Shown: positions 12,862 to 21,971, numbered from the stretch's first letter. The stretch: 39,628 nt of DNA from JACOZG01 sp964564105 (GCA_964564105.1 CAZLZS010000007.1:1-39628); one strand, 5' to 3'. The notes: generated from the sequence alone by a model not told the origin. Numbers and translations are program-made.

Positions 12862-15061
12862 GTAATTTGTGAGGATGGTAATTCGGGCAGGTCTTGTCAC
12901 TGCACCGGCTCGGAATCGTTTTTGTACCCTCCATCATCAAATGCGGGCAGGGGCCATTTTCTCTAGGGTAGCTACAGATTTTGCCCGTTGGTTTATTCTT
13001 GATGAGATGTTTGCAGACTGGATAGTTAGAACAGCCGTAAAAAATACCGTAACGGCCGCGCTTTTCAAGCAGTATGCCTTTTTGGCAAATTGGACAATTT
13101 ACACCGGTGCTTTTTCCTGACATAGTCGACGGATCATTTTTTACAAATTTGCATTTGGGGTAGTTAGAGCAGGCGATAAAAGTACCGTAACGGCCAGTTC
13201 GTTCAAGCAATTTGCCGGTGCGGCATTTCGGGCAAGTCTCGCCGGTGTCTTTGGGGCCGTTGATTTCCGTACCGTCGGCTAACCGGGCGCCGTCACAGTC
13301 CGGGAACCGGGTGCAACTTAAGAATTTGCCCGCGCGACCTAGTTTCCAAATCATTGACCCGCGGCATTTCGGGCAGGTGAACTCGGCCGGCGCCGGGCCT
13401 AGATTCGTCAGCTTAGGCATGTTCTTTTTTTCCTCCACCGCCTGACGGAAGGGGCCGTAGAAATTTTTTAACGATTTAACGTAATCGAGTTGGCCGGCGG
13501 CGATGGCGTCAAGCTCATCCTCCATTTTGGCCGTGAAGGTGTCGGAGATGTAGCCGGCAAAATATTCATAGAGAAAATCGCTGACGATTTCACCAGTGTC
13601 GGTGGGTTGAAGGGCGCGCTTCAACTTTACCACATAGCCGCGGTCAATAATGTTTTTGATGATGGCGGCGTAGGTGCTTGGACGACCAATGCCCCGTTTT
13701 TCCAATTCTTTGACCAGACCGGCCTCGCTGTAACGATTGGGCGGCGTGGTTTGTTTTCGTTCGCCGGTTATTTTCTGCAAGGTCAATGCTTCGCCTTGAT
13801 GCACTTTCGGCAATTCTACCTCTTCGCCCCGGGCCGCCGGATCAGCCGCCAGCCAACCTTCGAAAATAAGGTGCTGGCCGTGCGCCGCAAAGGGCGGCAC
13901 CGTGGTGTTAGTGGCGGTGGTGATAATTTTCATCTGGATCAATCGGGCATCGGCCATTTGGGAAGAGAGCGCGCGTCGCCAAATCAATTCATAGAGCTTT
14001 TTTTCGCCGGTCGTCTGTCCGGCGTTGGGTTGACGAGCCTCGGTTGGCCGAATCGCCTCGTGCGCTTCTTGGGCCGCCTTGCTCGTTGTTTTGTAGGCGC
14101 GCGGTGCCTCCGCAAACATTGGCCCAAATAGTTCGCGCGCTAAGGCCGTCAGGGCCGTCGCCACCGCGGCGTTCAAATTCGTGCTGTCGGTTCGCATATA
14201 AGTAATGTGGCCAGCTTCGTAGAGCCGCTGGGCGTGGCGCATTGTCAGAGCTGGCGAGAAACCGAGACGCGAGGACGCCGCCTGCTGAAGGGTGGAAGTG
14301 GTAAACGGCGACCGCGGCCGGCGAACGGTTTCTTCTTCTTGTACGGTCAGCACCCGCCAGCCGCTCCCTCGGCCGGCTTGGATAATTTTTTCGGCCTCAG
14401 CCTCAGTCTTCGGTTCGACTATTGAAGTAAAAATGATTTTTTCTCCCTTAGCGGTTTTGAGCTCGGCGGTGATAACCCAGTAGGCTTTAGGGCTGAAAGC
14501 GCGAATTGCTTTTTCCCGTTCTACCAGAATTCGCAAGGCCGGCGACTGGACGCGTCCGGCCGAGAGTCCATAGCGGAGTTTGCGCCAGATCAGCCCCGAG
14601 AGGTCGTAGCCAAAAAGCCGATCAAGTACCCGCCGCGCCTCCTGGGCGCGGCGGAGGTTGTCATTAATCGTCCGCGCGTGCGCCAGGGCCTCGCCGATTG
14701 CCTCTTTAGTGATTTCGTGGAAAACAATCCTCTTGCGCTTTGAGTGTTTTAGATTTAAGGTCTCGGCGATATGCCAGGCGATGGCTTCGCCCTCGCGATC
14801 CGGATCAGTGGCGAGAACGATCTCTTTAGCTTTTTTTGCCGCTTGGCGCAAATTTTCCACCACTGACTCTTTGCCTTTGACGACTTCGTAATGAGGGACG
14901 AAGCCGGCTTTAATATCAATCGCGTTCTTGTTTGACTTAGGCAGATCGCGAATGTGTCCGATCGAGGCGAGCACACGGTATTCGTGATTCAAATATTTTT
15001 CAATCGTTTTGGCTTTGGCTGGAGACTCGACAATCAATAATTTTTCGGCGACACGCGTCAT
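12854..15061 (-). CDS. topA: DNA topoisomerase I
   Basis: A 735-aa type IA topoisomerase that relaxes negative supercoils. The TOPRIM domain begins IVESPAKAKTIEKYL (10-24) and has the acidic TDPDREGE motif (85-92). The catalytic tyrosine is Tyr288 in GHITYMRTDST. GIGRPSTYAAIIKNI marks the cleavage-domain core. Three C4 zinc ribbons follow (CPKC...CTRFPDC, CPKC...CSNYPKC, CPIC...CSNYPVC), then a divergent fourth Cys-rich segment ending CSDKTCPNYH. The start has no SD; a TAATAT box ends 6 nt upstream. It converges on parB with an 8-nt overlap. Confidence 0.97.
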   Translation of the reverse strand: MTRVAEKLLIVESPAKAKTIEKYLNHEYRVLASIGHIRDLPKSNKNAIDIKAGFVPHYEVVKGKESVVENLRQAAKKAKEIVLATDPDREGEAIAWHIAETLNLKHSKRKRIVFHEITKEAIGEALAHARTINDNLRRAQEARRVLDRLFGYDLSGLIWRKLRYGLSAGRVQSPALRILVEREKAIRAFSPKAYWVITAELKTAKGEKIIFTSIVEPKTEAEAEKIIQAGRGSGWRVLTVQEEETVRRPRSPFTTSTLQQAASSRLGFSPALTMRHAQRLYEAGHITYMRTDSTNLNAAVATALTALARELFGPMFAEAPRAYKTTSKAAQEAHEAIRPTEARQPNAGQTTGEKKLYELIWRRALSSQMADARLIQMKIITTATNTTVPPFAAHGQHLIFEGWLAADPAARGEEVELPKVHQGEALTLQKITGERKQTTPPNRYSEAGLVKELEKRGIGRPSTYAAIIKNIIDRGYVVKLKRALQPTDTGEIVSDFLYEYFAGYISDTFTAKMEDELDAIAAGQLDYVKSLKNFYGPFRQAVEEKKNMPKLTNLGPAPAEFTCPKCRGSMIWKLGRAGKFLSCTRFPDCDGARLADGTEINGPKDTGETCPKCRTGKLLERTGRYGTFIACSNYPKCKFVKNDPSTMSGKSTGVNCPICQKGILLEKRGRYGIFYGCSNYPVCKHLIKNKPTGKICSYPRENGPCPHLMMEGTKTIPSRCSDKTCPNYHPHKLPR

Positions 15062-15067
15062 TGGCCC

Positions 15068-15073
15068 ATATTA
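15068..15073 (-). promoter_or_regulatory. -10 element for topA
   Basis: TAATAT on the minus strand, separated from the topA ATG by the 6 nt GGGCCA. It fits the leaderless spacing seen at other genes here, but has no TG extension. Confidence 0.45.
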
Positions 15074-15100
15074 GTACTATGGTTGAAAGTTTTTTGCAAA

Positions 15101-15967
15101 TTAGGCGCTTAGGTAAATCTCGCCGAGCGACTCTTTGATCAGTCCTTTGATCTCCAGTAAGGCGAGGAGCGAGTTGGCTTCGGCCGGCGGCAACGAGAGC
15201 TGTTTGATCAGTTCGTCGCGGGACCGCGGCTCAATCGTTAGAAACTCAATCACTTTTTCTTCAACCGGCGAAAGTTCCATCGCTGGTCGGGTGGTGGTTT
15301 CCGGAGTAAAGCCCAGGGCTTCTAGTAATTCCTCACTATTCGTGATGGCGCCGGCGCCCTGGCGGATAAGTTGATTAGTGCCGAAAGCGGTCGGCGCGAA
15401 AATTGAGCCAGGGATCGCCAAGACATCGCGATTGTATTCAAGGGCCAGCCGGGCGGTGATCAAGGTTCCGGATTTGGCGCCGGCTTCGATCACGAGCACG
15501 GCCTTGGCGAGGCCGGCCATCAGTCGATTGCGGCGGGGGAAGGTGTGGACGCCAGCCGGCTCTCGAGGTTCAAGTTCAGAGAGCAGCGCGCCGCCAGCCT
15601 CGATGATCTGGTCGGCCAGCCGGCGATTTGACGGTGGATGGAGCACCGCGCGGTCGAGACCAGACCCGGGGACCGCAATGGTGGGTAGGCCGGCGGCAAG
15701 CGCCGCGTGGTGGGCAATGGTATCAAGGCCGATGGCGAGTCCCGAGACCACGGCGATGGGATAACCGGTTAAACCGGCAATCAATTTCTCGCTGGCGTCC
15801 TGGCCGTAACGGCTGTAGCGCCGCGAGCCGACGACAGTGAGATAAGTATAATTTTCAGCCGGTAGCGTCCCTTCAAGATACAGCGCCTCGGGCGGATCGT
15901 TGATTTCTCGCAGCGCTGACGGAAATTGTTCCGGCGCGAGCCTAATCATCTCATTCCCACCTCTCAT
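15101..15967 (-). CDS. dprA: DNA-processing protein DprA
   Basis: A 288-aa single-stranded DNA-binding protein that loads RecA during natural transformation. The Rossmann-like core shows VVGSRRYSRYG, AVVSGLAIGLDTIAHHAAL, TIAVPGSGLDR, FPRRNRLMAGLAKAVLVIEAGAKSGTLITARLALEYNRDVLAIPGS and the FGTNQLIRQGA loop. The C-terminal ~60 residues (SPVEEKVIEFLTIEPRSRDELI...) form the winged-helix domain. The N-terminal SAM-like domain of longer homologues appears reduced. ATG 15967 follows TGC-TACAAT by 6 nt; an inner ATG at MIRLAPEQFP (six codons in) is possible but less well placed. Together with the prepilin gene it is compatible with DNA uptake. Confidence 0.94.
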   Translation of the reverse strand: MRGGNEMIRLAPEQFPSALREINDPPEALYLEGTLPAENYTYLTVVGSRRYSRYGQDASEKLIAGLTGYPIAVVSGLAIGLDTIAHHAALAAGLPTIAVPGSGLDRAVLHPPSNRRLADQIIEAGGALLSELEPREPAGVHTFPRRNRLMAGLAKAVLVIEAGAKSGTLITARLALEYNRDVLAIPGSIFAPTAFGTNQLIRQGAGAITNSEELLEALGFTPETTTRPAMELSPVEEKVIEFLTIEPRSRDELIKQLSLPPAEANSLLALLEIKGLIKESLGEIYLSA

Positions 15968-15973
15968 TCAGTG

Positions 15974-16015
15974 ATTGTAGCAGATTTTGTTGGTTTGCCT
16001 ATTTTTTGTTATGAT
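15974..16015. promoter_or_regulatory. Divergent leaderless promoters for dprA and serS
   Basis: Minus strand: TGC-TACAAT (15974-15979) ends 6 nt before the dprA ATG. Plus strand: TGT-TATGAT (16010-16015) ends 6 nt before the serS ATG, with TTGTTG 17 nt upstream. The two units share only 54 bp of intergenic DNA. Confidence 0.6.
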
Positions 16016-16021
16016 AAGGTA

Positions 16022-17299
16022 ATGCTCGATATTAAATTTATCCGTGAGAATGCCGAGTTGGTGCGTGCGGCGGCGAAGAAAAAGCGTTTGGATTTTGATT
16101 TGGATAAATTGCTGACCGCAGACGATCAGCGGTTGACCCTTTTGAAATTAGTGGAGGCGGCACGCGCCGAGCAAAACGAGGTCGGTGAGAAAATCGCTCA
16201 GGCGTCGGCCGAGGAAAAATCCAAACTGATTGCCGAGATGGTCGCCGTCAAAGACGAGTTGAAAAAACAGGAAGAGGCGATGGCCGCAGTGCTGAGAGAA
16301 TGGCGGCAGCTGATGATCGCTGTTCCCAACATCCCCGACATCTCGGTTCCTGACGGTCAGGATGAGAGCGGTAATGTGGAAGCGATGGTCTGGGGCAAAA
16401 AACCAGAATTTGATTTTGAGCCCAAAGATCATTTGACGCTTATGACCGCGCTCGGGCTGGTTGATTTTGAGCGGGGAATCAAGGCTCACGGCTTCCGCGG
16501 TTATTTTTTGATCGGCCAAGGCGCCGAATTGGCCTGGGCTTTGCTTAATTACAGTCGGGAATTTTTTGCTCGGAAAAACTTTGTTAGCGTTATCGCTCCA
16601 GCGATCGTTAAGAAAGAATATTTTTACGGCACTGGTCACCTGCCGCGCGAAGCCGAGGATCTGTACAAAACCCAGGACGATGATTATCTTTCCGGTACCG
16701 CCGAAGTGCCGTTGATGGCTTATCATGCTGATGAAATTTTAAGCGCCACTGAATTGCCGAAACGTTATCTGGCCTTTTCGTCGTGTTTCCGTCGCGAGGC
16801 CGGCAGTCACGGTAAAGATACCAAGGGGTTGATTCGCGTCCATGAATTTTTTAAGTTCGAGCAATTGATTTTGTGCCGCGCCGACCACGCCGAATCCGCG
16901 GCTTGGCACGAAGAGCTTAACCGCAATTACGAAGAATTTTTGGAATCTCTGGGTTTACCTTACCGACGAGTGGTGATTTGCGGCGGCGAATTGTCGGCCA
17001 GTAAAGTCAAGCAATACGATACCGAAATTTGGTTTCCAGCCAGCCAGATCTACCGCGAGGGTTCCAGCGCCTCGTACTACCACGATTGGCAAACGCGGCG
17101 TTTTAATATCCGTTATCGCGACAGTGAAGACAAACTGCGTTTTGTCCATTCCTTAAACTCGACGGCCTCGGCCATTCCGCGTTTGTTGGCCGCGCTAGTG
17201 GAAAATTATCAGCAGGCCGACGGTTCGCTCGCCGTGCCCGAGGTTCTGCGGCCGTACCTGGCTGGTCAGGTCAAGATCGGCCATGCTCGGTCATCATGA
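16022..17299 (+). CDS. serS: Seryl-tRNA synthetase
   Basis: A 425-aa class II synthetase that charges tRNA-Ser. The N-terminal coiled-coil arm (about residues 30-100, LVEAARAEQNEVGEKIAQASAEEKSKLI...) reaches the tRNA variable arm. The catalytic core has motif 2, FSSCFRREAGSHGKDTKGLIRVHEFFKFEQ, and motif 3, LNSTASAIPRLLAALVENYQQADGS, where many homologues read NGSGLA. The AAGGTA directly before the ATG looks like an SD, but the -10 box leaves no room for a leader if that promoter is used. The last 17 nt overlap the FtsQ-like gene. Confidence 0.96.
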   Translation: MLDIKFIRENAELVRAAAKKKRLDFDLDKLLTADDQRLTLLKLVEAARAEQNEVGEKIAQASAEEKSKLIAEMVAVKDELKKQEEAMAAVLREWRQLMIAVPNIPDISVPDGQDESGNVEAMVWGKKPEFDFEPKDHLTLMTALGLVDFERGIKAHGFRGYFLIGQGAELAWALLNYSREFFARKNFVSVIAPAIVKKEYFYGTGHLPREAEDLYKTQDDDYLSGTAEVPLMAYHADEILSATELPKRYLAFSSCFRREAGSHGKDTKGLIRVHEFFKFEQLILCRADHAESAAWHEELNRNYEEFLESLGLPYRRVVICGGELSASKVKQYDTEIWFPASQIYREGSSASYYHDWQTRRFNIRYRDSEDKLRFVHSLNSTASAIPRLLAALVENYQQADGSLAVPEVLRPYLAGQVKIGHARSS

Positions 17300-18179
17300 T
17301 TTATTATTGAGGCGGCCGCGCCGGCTCGTTACTCGGCGGCTGATTTTTCTCTGTTTGTTTTTAATGCTTGCTACAGCAACTTGGCTCTTTATTTTTCTCA
17401 ATGACGAGCGGTTTTCTCTGCGGGTGATTGAAGTTAGCGGCAACCGTTTATTGACTGATGAATCACTTATCGCCGCCGCGCGCCAGGCCTTGACCGGTCG
17501 ACGTTGGTTTGTTTTCCGTCGCGACCGCTATTGGTTTTACGATCCGCGAACTGTGACCTCAGTGTTGAGCCAACGTTTTGATCGGTTGTCGGCGGTGACG
17601 GTCGCGGCGTCGAGTTGGCAGATCTTGCGGCTTGAGGTTGCAGAGCGAGCGACAGCGGCTCTCTGGTGTCCGGTTGAGTTAAGAGTTTCCGCCGATTGTT
17701 TTTACCTTGATGCCACTGGTCTGGCTTTTGCCCGCGCGCCGCATTTTTCTCGGCCGCCGCTCCTTGTCATCACCGGCTTTTGGCCCCTGCCTCGAGGTGA
17801 AGCCGGAACCTCAACTATGTCAGCCGCCGCGGCGGTTATTGGCAGTCAGCCCTTGCCGCGCTCGCTTTTTTCTCGGCTGATCAAGCTACGATCCCGACTC
17901 GATTCTTCATTTGACGATACTGCCTTGGCCGGTGCGACGATGCAACAGATTATCGTGACGTCGTTCGGCGACATCGAATTTAATTTAGCCAGCAAACGCT
18001 CACTGGCTCGGCCGTTCAAGATTATGGTCGGCGGTGATCAGTCGGACGAGGAAATTTTGACTTTTTTGCGAGCGACTCTCGCCGCGCCGGCCTTCCAGAG
18101 CGAACTAGCCGCCGGCCGGGCGCTCGAATATTTTGATTTGCGTTTCGCCCATAAAGTTTTCTACCGTTTCCGCGAGTGA
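17283..18179 (+). CDS. ftsQ: FtsQ/DivIB-like cell-division protein
   Basis: A 298-aa bitopic membrane protein: a basic N-terminus (LLLRRPRRLVTRR), one transmembrane helix (about 20-39), then an extracytoplasmic POTRA-like segment FSLRVIEVSGNRLLTDESLIAAARQAL followed by a beta-rich domain. This layout matches FtsQ, which links the early and late divisome. The POTRA part is the recognisable region and the C-terminal half is divergent. It starts inside serS (17-nt overlap) and opens a cluster with membrane proteins, an amidase and a Clp-like ATPase. ftsA, ftsZ and mur genes are absent, so the locus is not the classic dcw cluster. Confidence 0.7.
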   Translation: MLGHHDLLLRRPRRLVTRRLIFLCLFLMLATATWLFIFLNDERFSLRVIEVSGNRLLTDESLIAAARQALTGRRWFVFRRDRYWFYDPRTVTSVLSQRFDRLSAVTVAASSWQILRLEVAERATAALWCPVELRVSADCFYLDATGLAFARAPHFSRPPLLVITGFWPLPRGEAGTSTMSAAAAVIGSQPLPRSLFSRLIKLRSRLDSSFDDTALAGATMQQIIVTSFGDIEFNLASKRSLARPFKIMVGGDQSDEEILTFLRATLAAPAFQSELAAGRALEYFDLRFAHKVFYRFRE

Positions 18180-18185
18180 TATAAT
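18180..18185 (+). promoter_or_regulatory. Extended -10 for the membrane/Clp-like/amidase genes
   Basis: TGA-TATAAT overlaps the FtsQ-like stop codon and ends 7 nt before ATG 18193. It could add a leaderless promoter inside the cluster. Confidence 0.55.
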
Positions 18186-18192
18186 TTAGCTA

Positions 18193-18585
18193 ATGGCTTT
18201 CTGGCGATTGCTGAAATCGTATCTTGGCTGGCATTATAGCGCGGCGCTCGTTGCTTGGTGGCGGATCGATGTTAATATCTTGTGGTTCTTATTCCATTTT
18301 TTCTCGATCGGACTTGTGTTGCGCACTTTATTCTCACCGTGGCGCCGGTTGGCGGAAAATTATCCCCGCCGCTTCGTTCCGACGGCGATTGCCGGGGCCG
18401 TGGTGGTTAATCTTCTGATGCGTCTGGTCGGCCTCACGATCCGGCTGTTTTTTTTGTCTTTTGCTTTGGCTGTCCTGATCGGCGCTTGGCTTTTAGGCTG
18501 GATCGTCTTGGTGGTTTGGCTCCTCGCGCCATTTTTGATCGTTAGCCTTTTTTCGGCCGGGTTTTATTTGACTTTTTTGACTTAA
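18193..18585 (+). CDS. Multi-pass membrane protein, unknown function
   Basis: A 130-aa protein with about three hydrophobic segments: one around NILWFLFHFFSIGLVLRTLF, a long paired region FLSFALAVLIGAWLLGWIVLVVWLLAPFLIVSLF, and a C-terminal stretch. LFSPWRRLAENYPRR is a conserved-looking cytoplasmic motif. It precedes the membrane Clp-like ATPase by 3 nt, and the two are probably cotranscribed, so it may be its membrane partner. I do not recognise a named family. Confidence 0.7.
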   Translation: MAFWRLLKSYLGWHYSAALVAWWRIDVNILWFLFHFFSIGLVLRTLFSPWRRLAENYPRRFVPTAIAGAVVVNLLMRLVGLTIRLFFLSFALAVLIGAWLLGWIVLVVWLLAPFLIVSLFSAGFYLTFLT

Positions 18586-18588
18586 ACC

Positions 18589-21024
18589 ATGATGCTTTTC
18601 CCCTTTCGCCAACAATTGGAAACCAGCCGGCTTTATCCGCTTTTTGTCTTGGATAAGTTTCTCGGCCATCGGGCGCGCCATCTTTTGTTTAAAGCCATTG
18701 GTTTGACACTGGTTTTTTTTAGCCTAGTTATGTTGGCCTCCGCGTTAGCGCCGCTTTGGCCGGCCCTAGACCGGTGGCTGGCGTGGCTCGCGCCGCACCT
18801 GTCTTTAGTGCTCGGTCTAGGGTTGATGCTTTTGGCTGGTTGGCTTGATGTTTATCTCGCCGAGACCTATTTCCGGTATTATTATTTTAATCATCCGGAT
18901 TCGAGTTTTGAGGTCGGGCGTTTTCTCTGGCGCGCCGTCGAGCCGGATCTCGTCGCCGCCTTTCTTGATTCTGATGTCGGCGCGGTCTGGCTGGCGCGAC
19001 TCGGTCTCAGTGCGGACGCCCGCGATCAATTTTTAGCAGCGCGCCAGAAACTTCAGATCTCGACACCGTTAGAGTCCAAGGCGCTCGGCAGTCTCGCCGC
19101 CCTGGTCGAAATTTTGCTTGACGGTCAGCCTGATTTCGCTAAGTGGCTTCTCGAATTTGAGATTAAAAAAGCTGAAGCCTTGGGCGCGGCGCGTTGGGTG
19201 GAGCGGGCGCGCCACGTTCGGCGCGAATCAGAACGGTGGTGGACGCGCGAGCGGCTTGGTCGGATTCCCGGTTTGGCTAAAGATTGGGCCTACGGCGAGA
19301 GTTATTTGCTCAATCAGTATAGTCTTGATCTTCTGACCGCGTCCGTCACTCGGCCAGCCGGTCTCGTTTTATGGTATGGTTCGGCGGTCGGAGAACTTGA
19401 GACTATTTTGGCGCGCCGCCGTGAGGCCAACGCGCTCGTCGTCGGTTCCGGCAGCGCGCCGCTCGCGGTGATTTATGAATTGACCAAGCTCATCCGTTCC
19501 GGCCGGGTTTTGCCGGCGCTTGAGCCCCAGCACCCTAAGCTTTTGCGGACCGCTGTTTTGCTCTCGCGTTTTAAAGATCGGCAAAGTCTCGAAGCCGAAA
19601 TGGTGAAAATTTTTAACGAGGTGACTAAAGCCGGCAATGTGATTTTAGTCATTGATGATCTGCCATCGTTTGTGGCCGAGACCGGTGCGATCGGAGCGAA
19701 TCTCGAACCATTGCTTGAACCGTATTTAACCTCGGGCCGCGTTCAGATCGTGGCTTTGGCCGAGATTGACGGTTATCATCGACTGATTGAACCTAAACCA
19801 TTCTGGCGCGAACGGTTTGAAACGGTCCAACTGACGTCCCAGCCAGCCGCCGTCGTTGAACAACTTTTGGCGGCAGTGGAAACTGTCGAAGGGCGCGGCC
19901 AGGGCCGACCGATCTTTACTTACCCGGCGGTGGTGGCACTGGCCGATCTCGGCGAGCAGTTTGCCGGCGCTGAGTCCGTGGTTGATCAGGCGCTTGATCT
20001 TTTGACCGAGATCGCACCGTGGGCGGCGCGCCGTGGGCTCGCGGTGATTGGTAAGGATGCCGTGCTTAAATTCGCCACCGAGAAATTGCATGTGCCGCTT
20101 GGCAGCGTTCAGCCGGAGGAGAAGGAGAAACTGTTAAATTTGGAAAAATTGCTGCAAGCCCGGGTGATTGGCCAAGACCAGGCCATCGTGGCGATCGCTA
20201 ACGCTCTCCGCCGCAGCCGCGCTGGCATCCGCAGTCTCAAACGGCCGATGGGCTCCTTTCTCTTTTTGGGACCGACCGGGGTCGGTAAAACAGAAACAGC
20301 TAAAGCTTTGGCGGCAGTCTTTTTCGGCGGCGAGGATCGTTTGTTGCGTCTTGATATGACTGAGTATCGCGGCCCTGAAGCCCTGGGACGGCTCATCGGT
20401 TCTTTGGCGAGCGGCGAGCCCGGCAGCCTGGTCAAACTGCTGCGGCGCGAGCCCTACGGCGTCCTGCTTCTTGATGAATTCGAAAAAGCGGAAACCGAAG
20501 TGCTCAATCTATTTTTGCAAATTCTGGACGAGGGCTTTTTTTCTGACAGCCACGGCGAGCGGGTTAACGCTAGAAATATTCTGTTCATCGCCACCTCCAA
20601 CGCCGGCGCGCCGCTCATCTGGGAATTGGTGGGCGCTGGCCGGCATTTGATCGAAGCGGAGAAAATGATTATCGAATCGCTCGTTAAACAAGGCATCTTC
20701 AAACCCGAACTCCTGAACCGTTTTGACGGTGTCGTACTCTTTAATCCTTTGGATCAAGAGACTGGTCGAGCCGTGGCTCGTCTACTGCTTGAGCGTCTCG
20801 TCGGGCGGCTTAAGGAGCGCGGTGTGATTTTCAACATTACCGATCAGGCCGTTGAGGCCGTGGTCGACCGAGGGCTGGATCAACAATTCGGCGCGCGGCC
20901 GATGATCCGTTTCATTCAAGATCAGTTGGAGCAGCCGGTGGCTGAAGCGCTGATCAAAGGTCAAGTCAAGAGCGGTACAAGCATCGCTTTCGACCAGAAT
21001 TTACATTTACTGGTCACATCTTGA
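18589..21024 (+). CDS. Membrane-anchored ClpC/ClpB-like AAA+ ATPase with degenerate D1
   Basis: An 811-aa protein. Two transmembrane helices lie near the N-terminus (about 44-62 and 68-86), followed by a linker resembling a Clp-type N-terminal region. D1 has no Walker A: at about residues 284-297 it reads VVGSGSAPLAVIYE instead of GxxGxGKT, although a Walker B-like VILVIDDLPSF (about 350-360) remains. D2 is intact, with LGPTGVGKTETAKAL (about 559-573), Walker B VLLLDEFEKAE (about 625-635), sensor 1 IATSN, arginine-finger region ELLNRFD, and sensor 2 GARPMIRFI. It probably remodels or unfolds membrane or envelope proteins. No ClpP is nearby. Overlap with the amidase gene (TTGA) ties it to the cell wall. 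Confidence 0.85.
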   Translation: MMLFPFRQQLETSRLYPLFVLDKFLGHRARHLLFKAIGLTLVFFSLVMLASALAPLWPALDRWLAWLAPHLSLVLGLGLMLLAGWLDVYLAETYFRYYYFNHPDSSFEVGRFLWRAVEPDLVAAFLDSDVGAVWLARLGLSADARDQFLAARQKLQISTPLESKALGSLAALVEILLDGQPDFAKWLLEFEIKKAEALGAARWVERARHVRRESERWWTRERLGRIPGLAKDWAYGESYLLNQYSLDLLTASVTRPAGLVLWYGSAVGELETILARRREANALVVGSGSAPLAVIYELTKLIRSGRVLPALEPQHPKLLRTAVLLSRFKDRQSLEAEMVKIFNEVTKAGNVILVIDDLPSFVAETGAIGANLEPLLEPYLTSGRVQIVALAEIDGYHRLIEPKPFWRERFETVQLTSQPAAVVEQLLAAVETVEGRGQGRPIFTYPAVVALADLGEQFAGAESVVDQALDLLTEIAPWAARRGLAVIGKDAVLKFATEKLHVPLGSVQPEEKEKLLNLEKLLQARVIGQDQAIVAIANALRRSRAGIRSLKRPMGSFLFLGPTGVGKTETAKALAAVFFGGEDRLLRLDMTEYRGPEALGRLIGSLASGEPGSLVKLLRREPYGVLLLDEFEKAETEVLNLFLQILDEGFFSDSHGERVNARNILFIATSNAGAPLIWELVGAGRHLIEAEKMIIESLVKQGIFKPELLNRFDGVVLFNPLDQETGRAVARLLLERLVGRLKERGVIFNITDQAVEAVVDRGLDQQFGARPMIRFIQDQLEQPVAEALIKGQVKSGTSIAFDQNLHLLVTS

Positions 21025-21962
21025 ACCAGTTTAAAATAACAATCGTTCTTGTCTTATCGCTCGCCGCCGCTTTTTTCATTTGGCTTTTGCCTGATGAGCA
21101 CGGCAGTTATCCGGTGGCGGTCTGGCGTTTACTGAGCCAAGTTTTTCCCGCGGGATTGACGCCGGAATCGGCGGCGGAAAAATACGTCGCTGGCCATTTG
21201 CGCGTTTTGGTTGTGCCCGGGCACGATAATGGGTATTGGGGGGCCGGGTTCGGCCGATTGAAAGAAGCTGATCTGACCTTGGCGCTCGGTAAACGGCTGG
21301 CCGATTATTTAACGTTAGATAAAAACTTAACGGTTTTCACGACCCGTGATGGTGCCACCGGTGCTTATCGGCCGGAATTCTTAGATTATTTCCGCCGCGA
21401 GCGCGAGGCCATCCGTTCTTTCCGCGCCCGTCTGCGGGCGCAATTCATCTCACTGGTGCGATCCGGCGCGGTGACAGAAACCGTTGTCGTGCCCCATAAT
21501 TACGCGCCTGAGGAAATGAGCCTCCGACTTTACGGCATCAACAAGTGGGCGAATGAGCAGGAGATTGATTTAGTCGTCCATCTTCATTTCAACGATTACG
21601 CCGGCCGGCCCGCCGGCCGGCAGGGTCCTTATCGCGGTTTCTCAATTTATGTGCCGGAGCGACAGTTGTCCGCTCATCGTTTGAGTGTTGGGGTCGCGGA
21701 ATCAGTCAAGAAACGATTGCTTTTTGAATCGCCCGTCAGTAATCTTCCGTTGGAATCAGCTGGCGTGATTGAGGATCAGGAATTGATCGCCGTCGGTGCG
21801 CGGGGCTCCCGCGATAGCGCCTCGTTTCTAATCGAGTACGGTTACATCTACGAGCCGCGTTTTACTGATCCGGCGCGTCGTGCTGTAACATTAGAAGCTT
21901 TAGCCCGGCGCACGGCTGAAGGGATCAGCAATTACTTTACGGCTAGCAACGAATTGCGTTAA
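21021..21962 (+). CDS. N-acetylmuramoyl-L-alanine amidase (Amidase_3)
   Basis: A 313-aa zinc hydrolase that cleaves the bond between MurNAc and the stem peptide. An N-terminal hydrophobic helix (5-23) anchors or exports it. Likely zinc ligands are His68 (VVPGHDNGYWG), Glu82 (KEADLTLAL) and a His in VVHLHFND (187 or 189). The catalytic Glu is Glu272 in FLIEYGYIYE. The start is a TTG overlapping the preceding stop (TTGA), so coupling to the Clp-like ATPase is likely. The segment AGRPAGRQG after the HLHFND motif is encoded by a perfect GC-rich palindrome (21600-21621). Confidence 0.9.
   Translation: MNQFKITIVLVLSLAAAFFIWLLPDEHGSYPVAVWRLLSQVFPAGLTPESAAEKYVAGHLRVLVVPGHDNGYWGAGFGRLKEADLTLALGKRLADYLTLDKNLTVFTTRDGATGAYRPEFLDYFRREREAIRSFRARLRAQFISLVRSGAVTETVVVPHNYAPEEMSLRLYGINKWANEQEIDLVVHLHFNDYAGRPAGRQGPYRGFSIYVPERQLSAHRLSVGVAESVKKRLLFESPVSNLPLESAGVIEDQELIAVGARGSRDSASFLIEYGYIYEPRFTDPARRAVTLEALARRTAEGISNYFTASNELR
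21600..21621. repeat. GC-rich perfect palindrome in the amidase gene
   Basis: Two 10-nt arms GCCGGCCGGC separated by CC, encoding AGRPAGR in frame. It could be a hairpin-forming insertion or chance in GC-rich coding DNA. Confidence 0.5.
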
Positions 21963-21971
21963 GGTAAGAAG

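Noticed and set aside
13490..14131. 213-aa frame antisense to topA
   Set aside because: topA is unambiguous on the other strand; the antisense frame has no family features.
16016..16021. AAGGTA before serS as a normal Shine-Dalgarno site
   Set aside because: It directly follows the -10 box, so it would not be in the transcript from that promoter; it could only act in read-through RNA.
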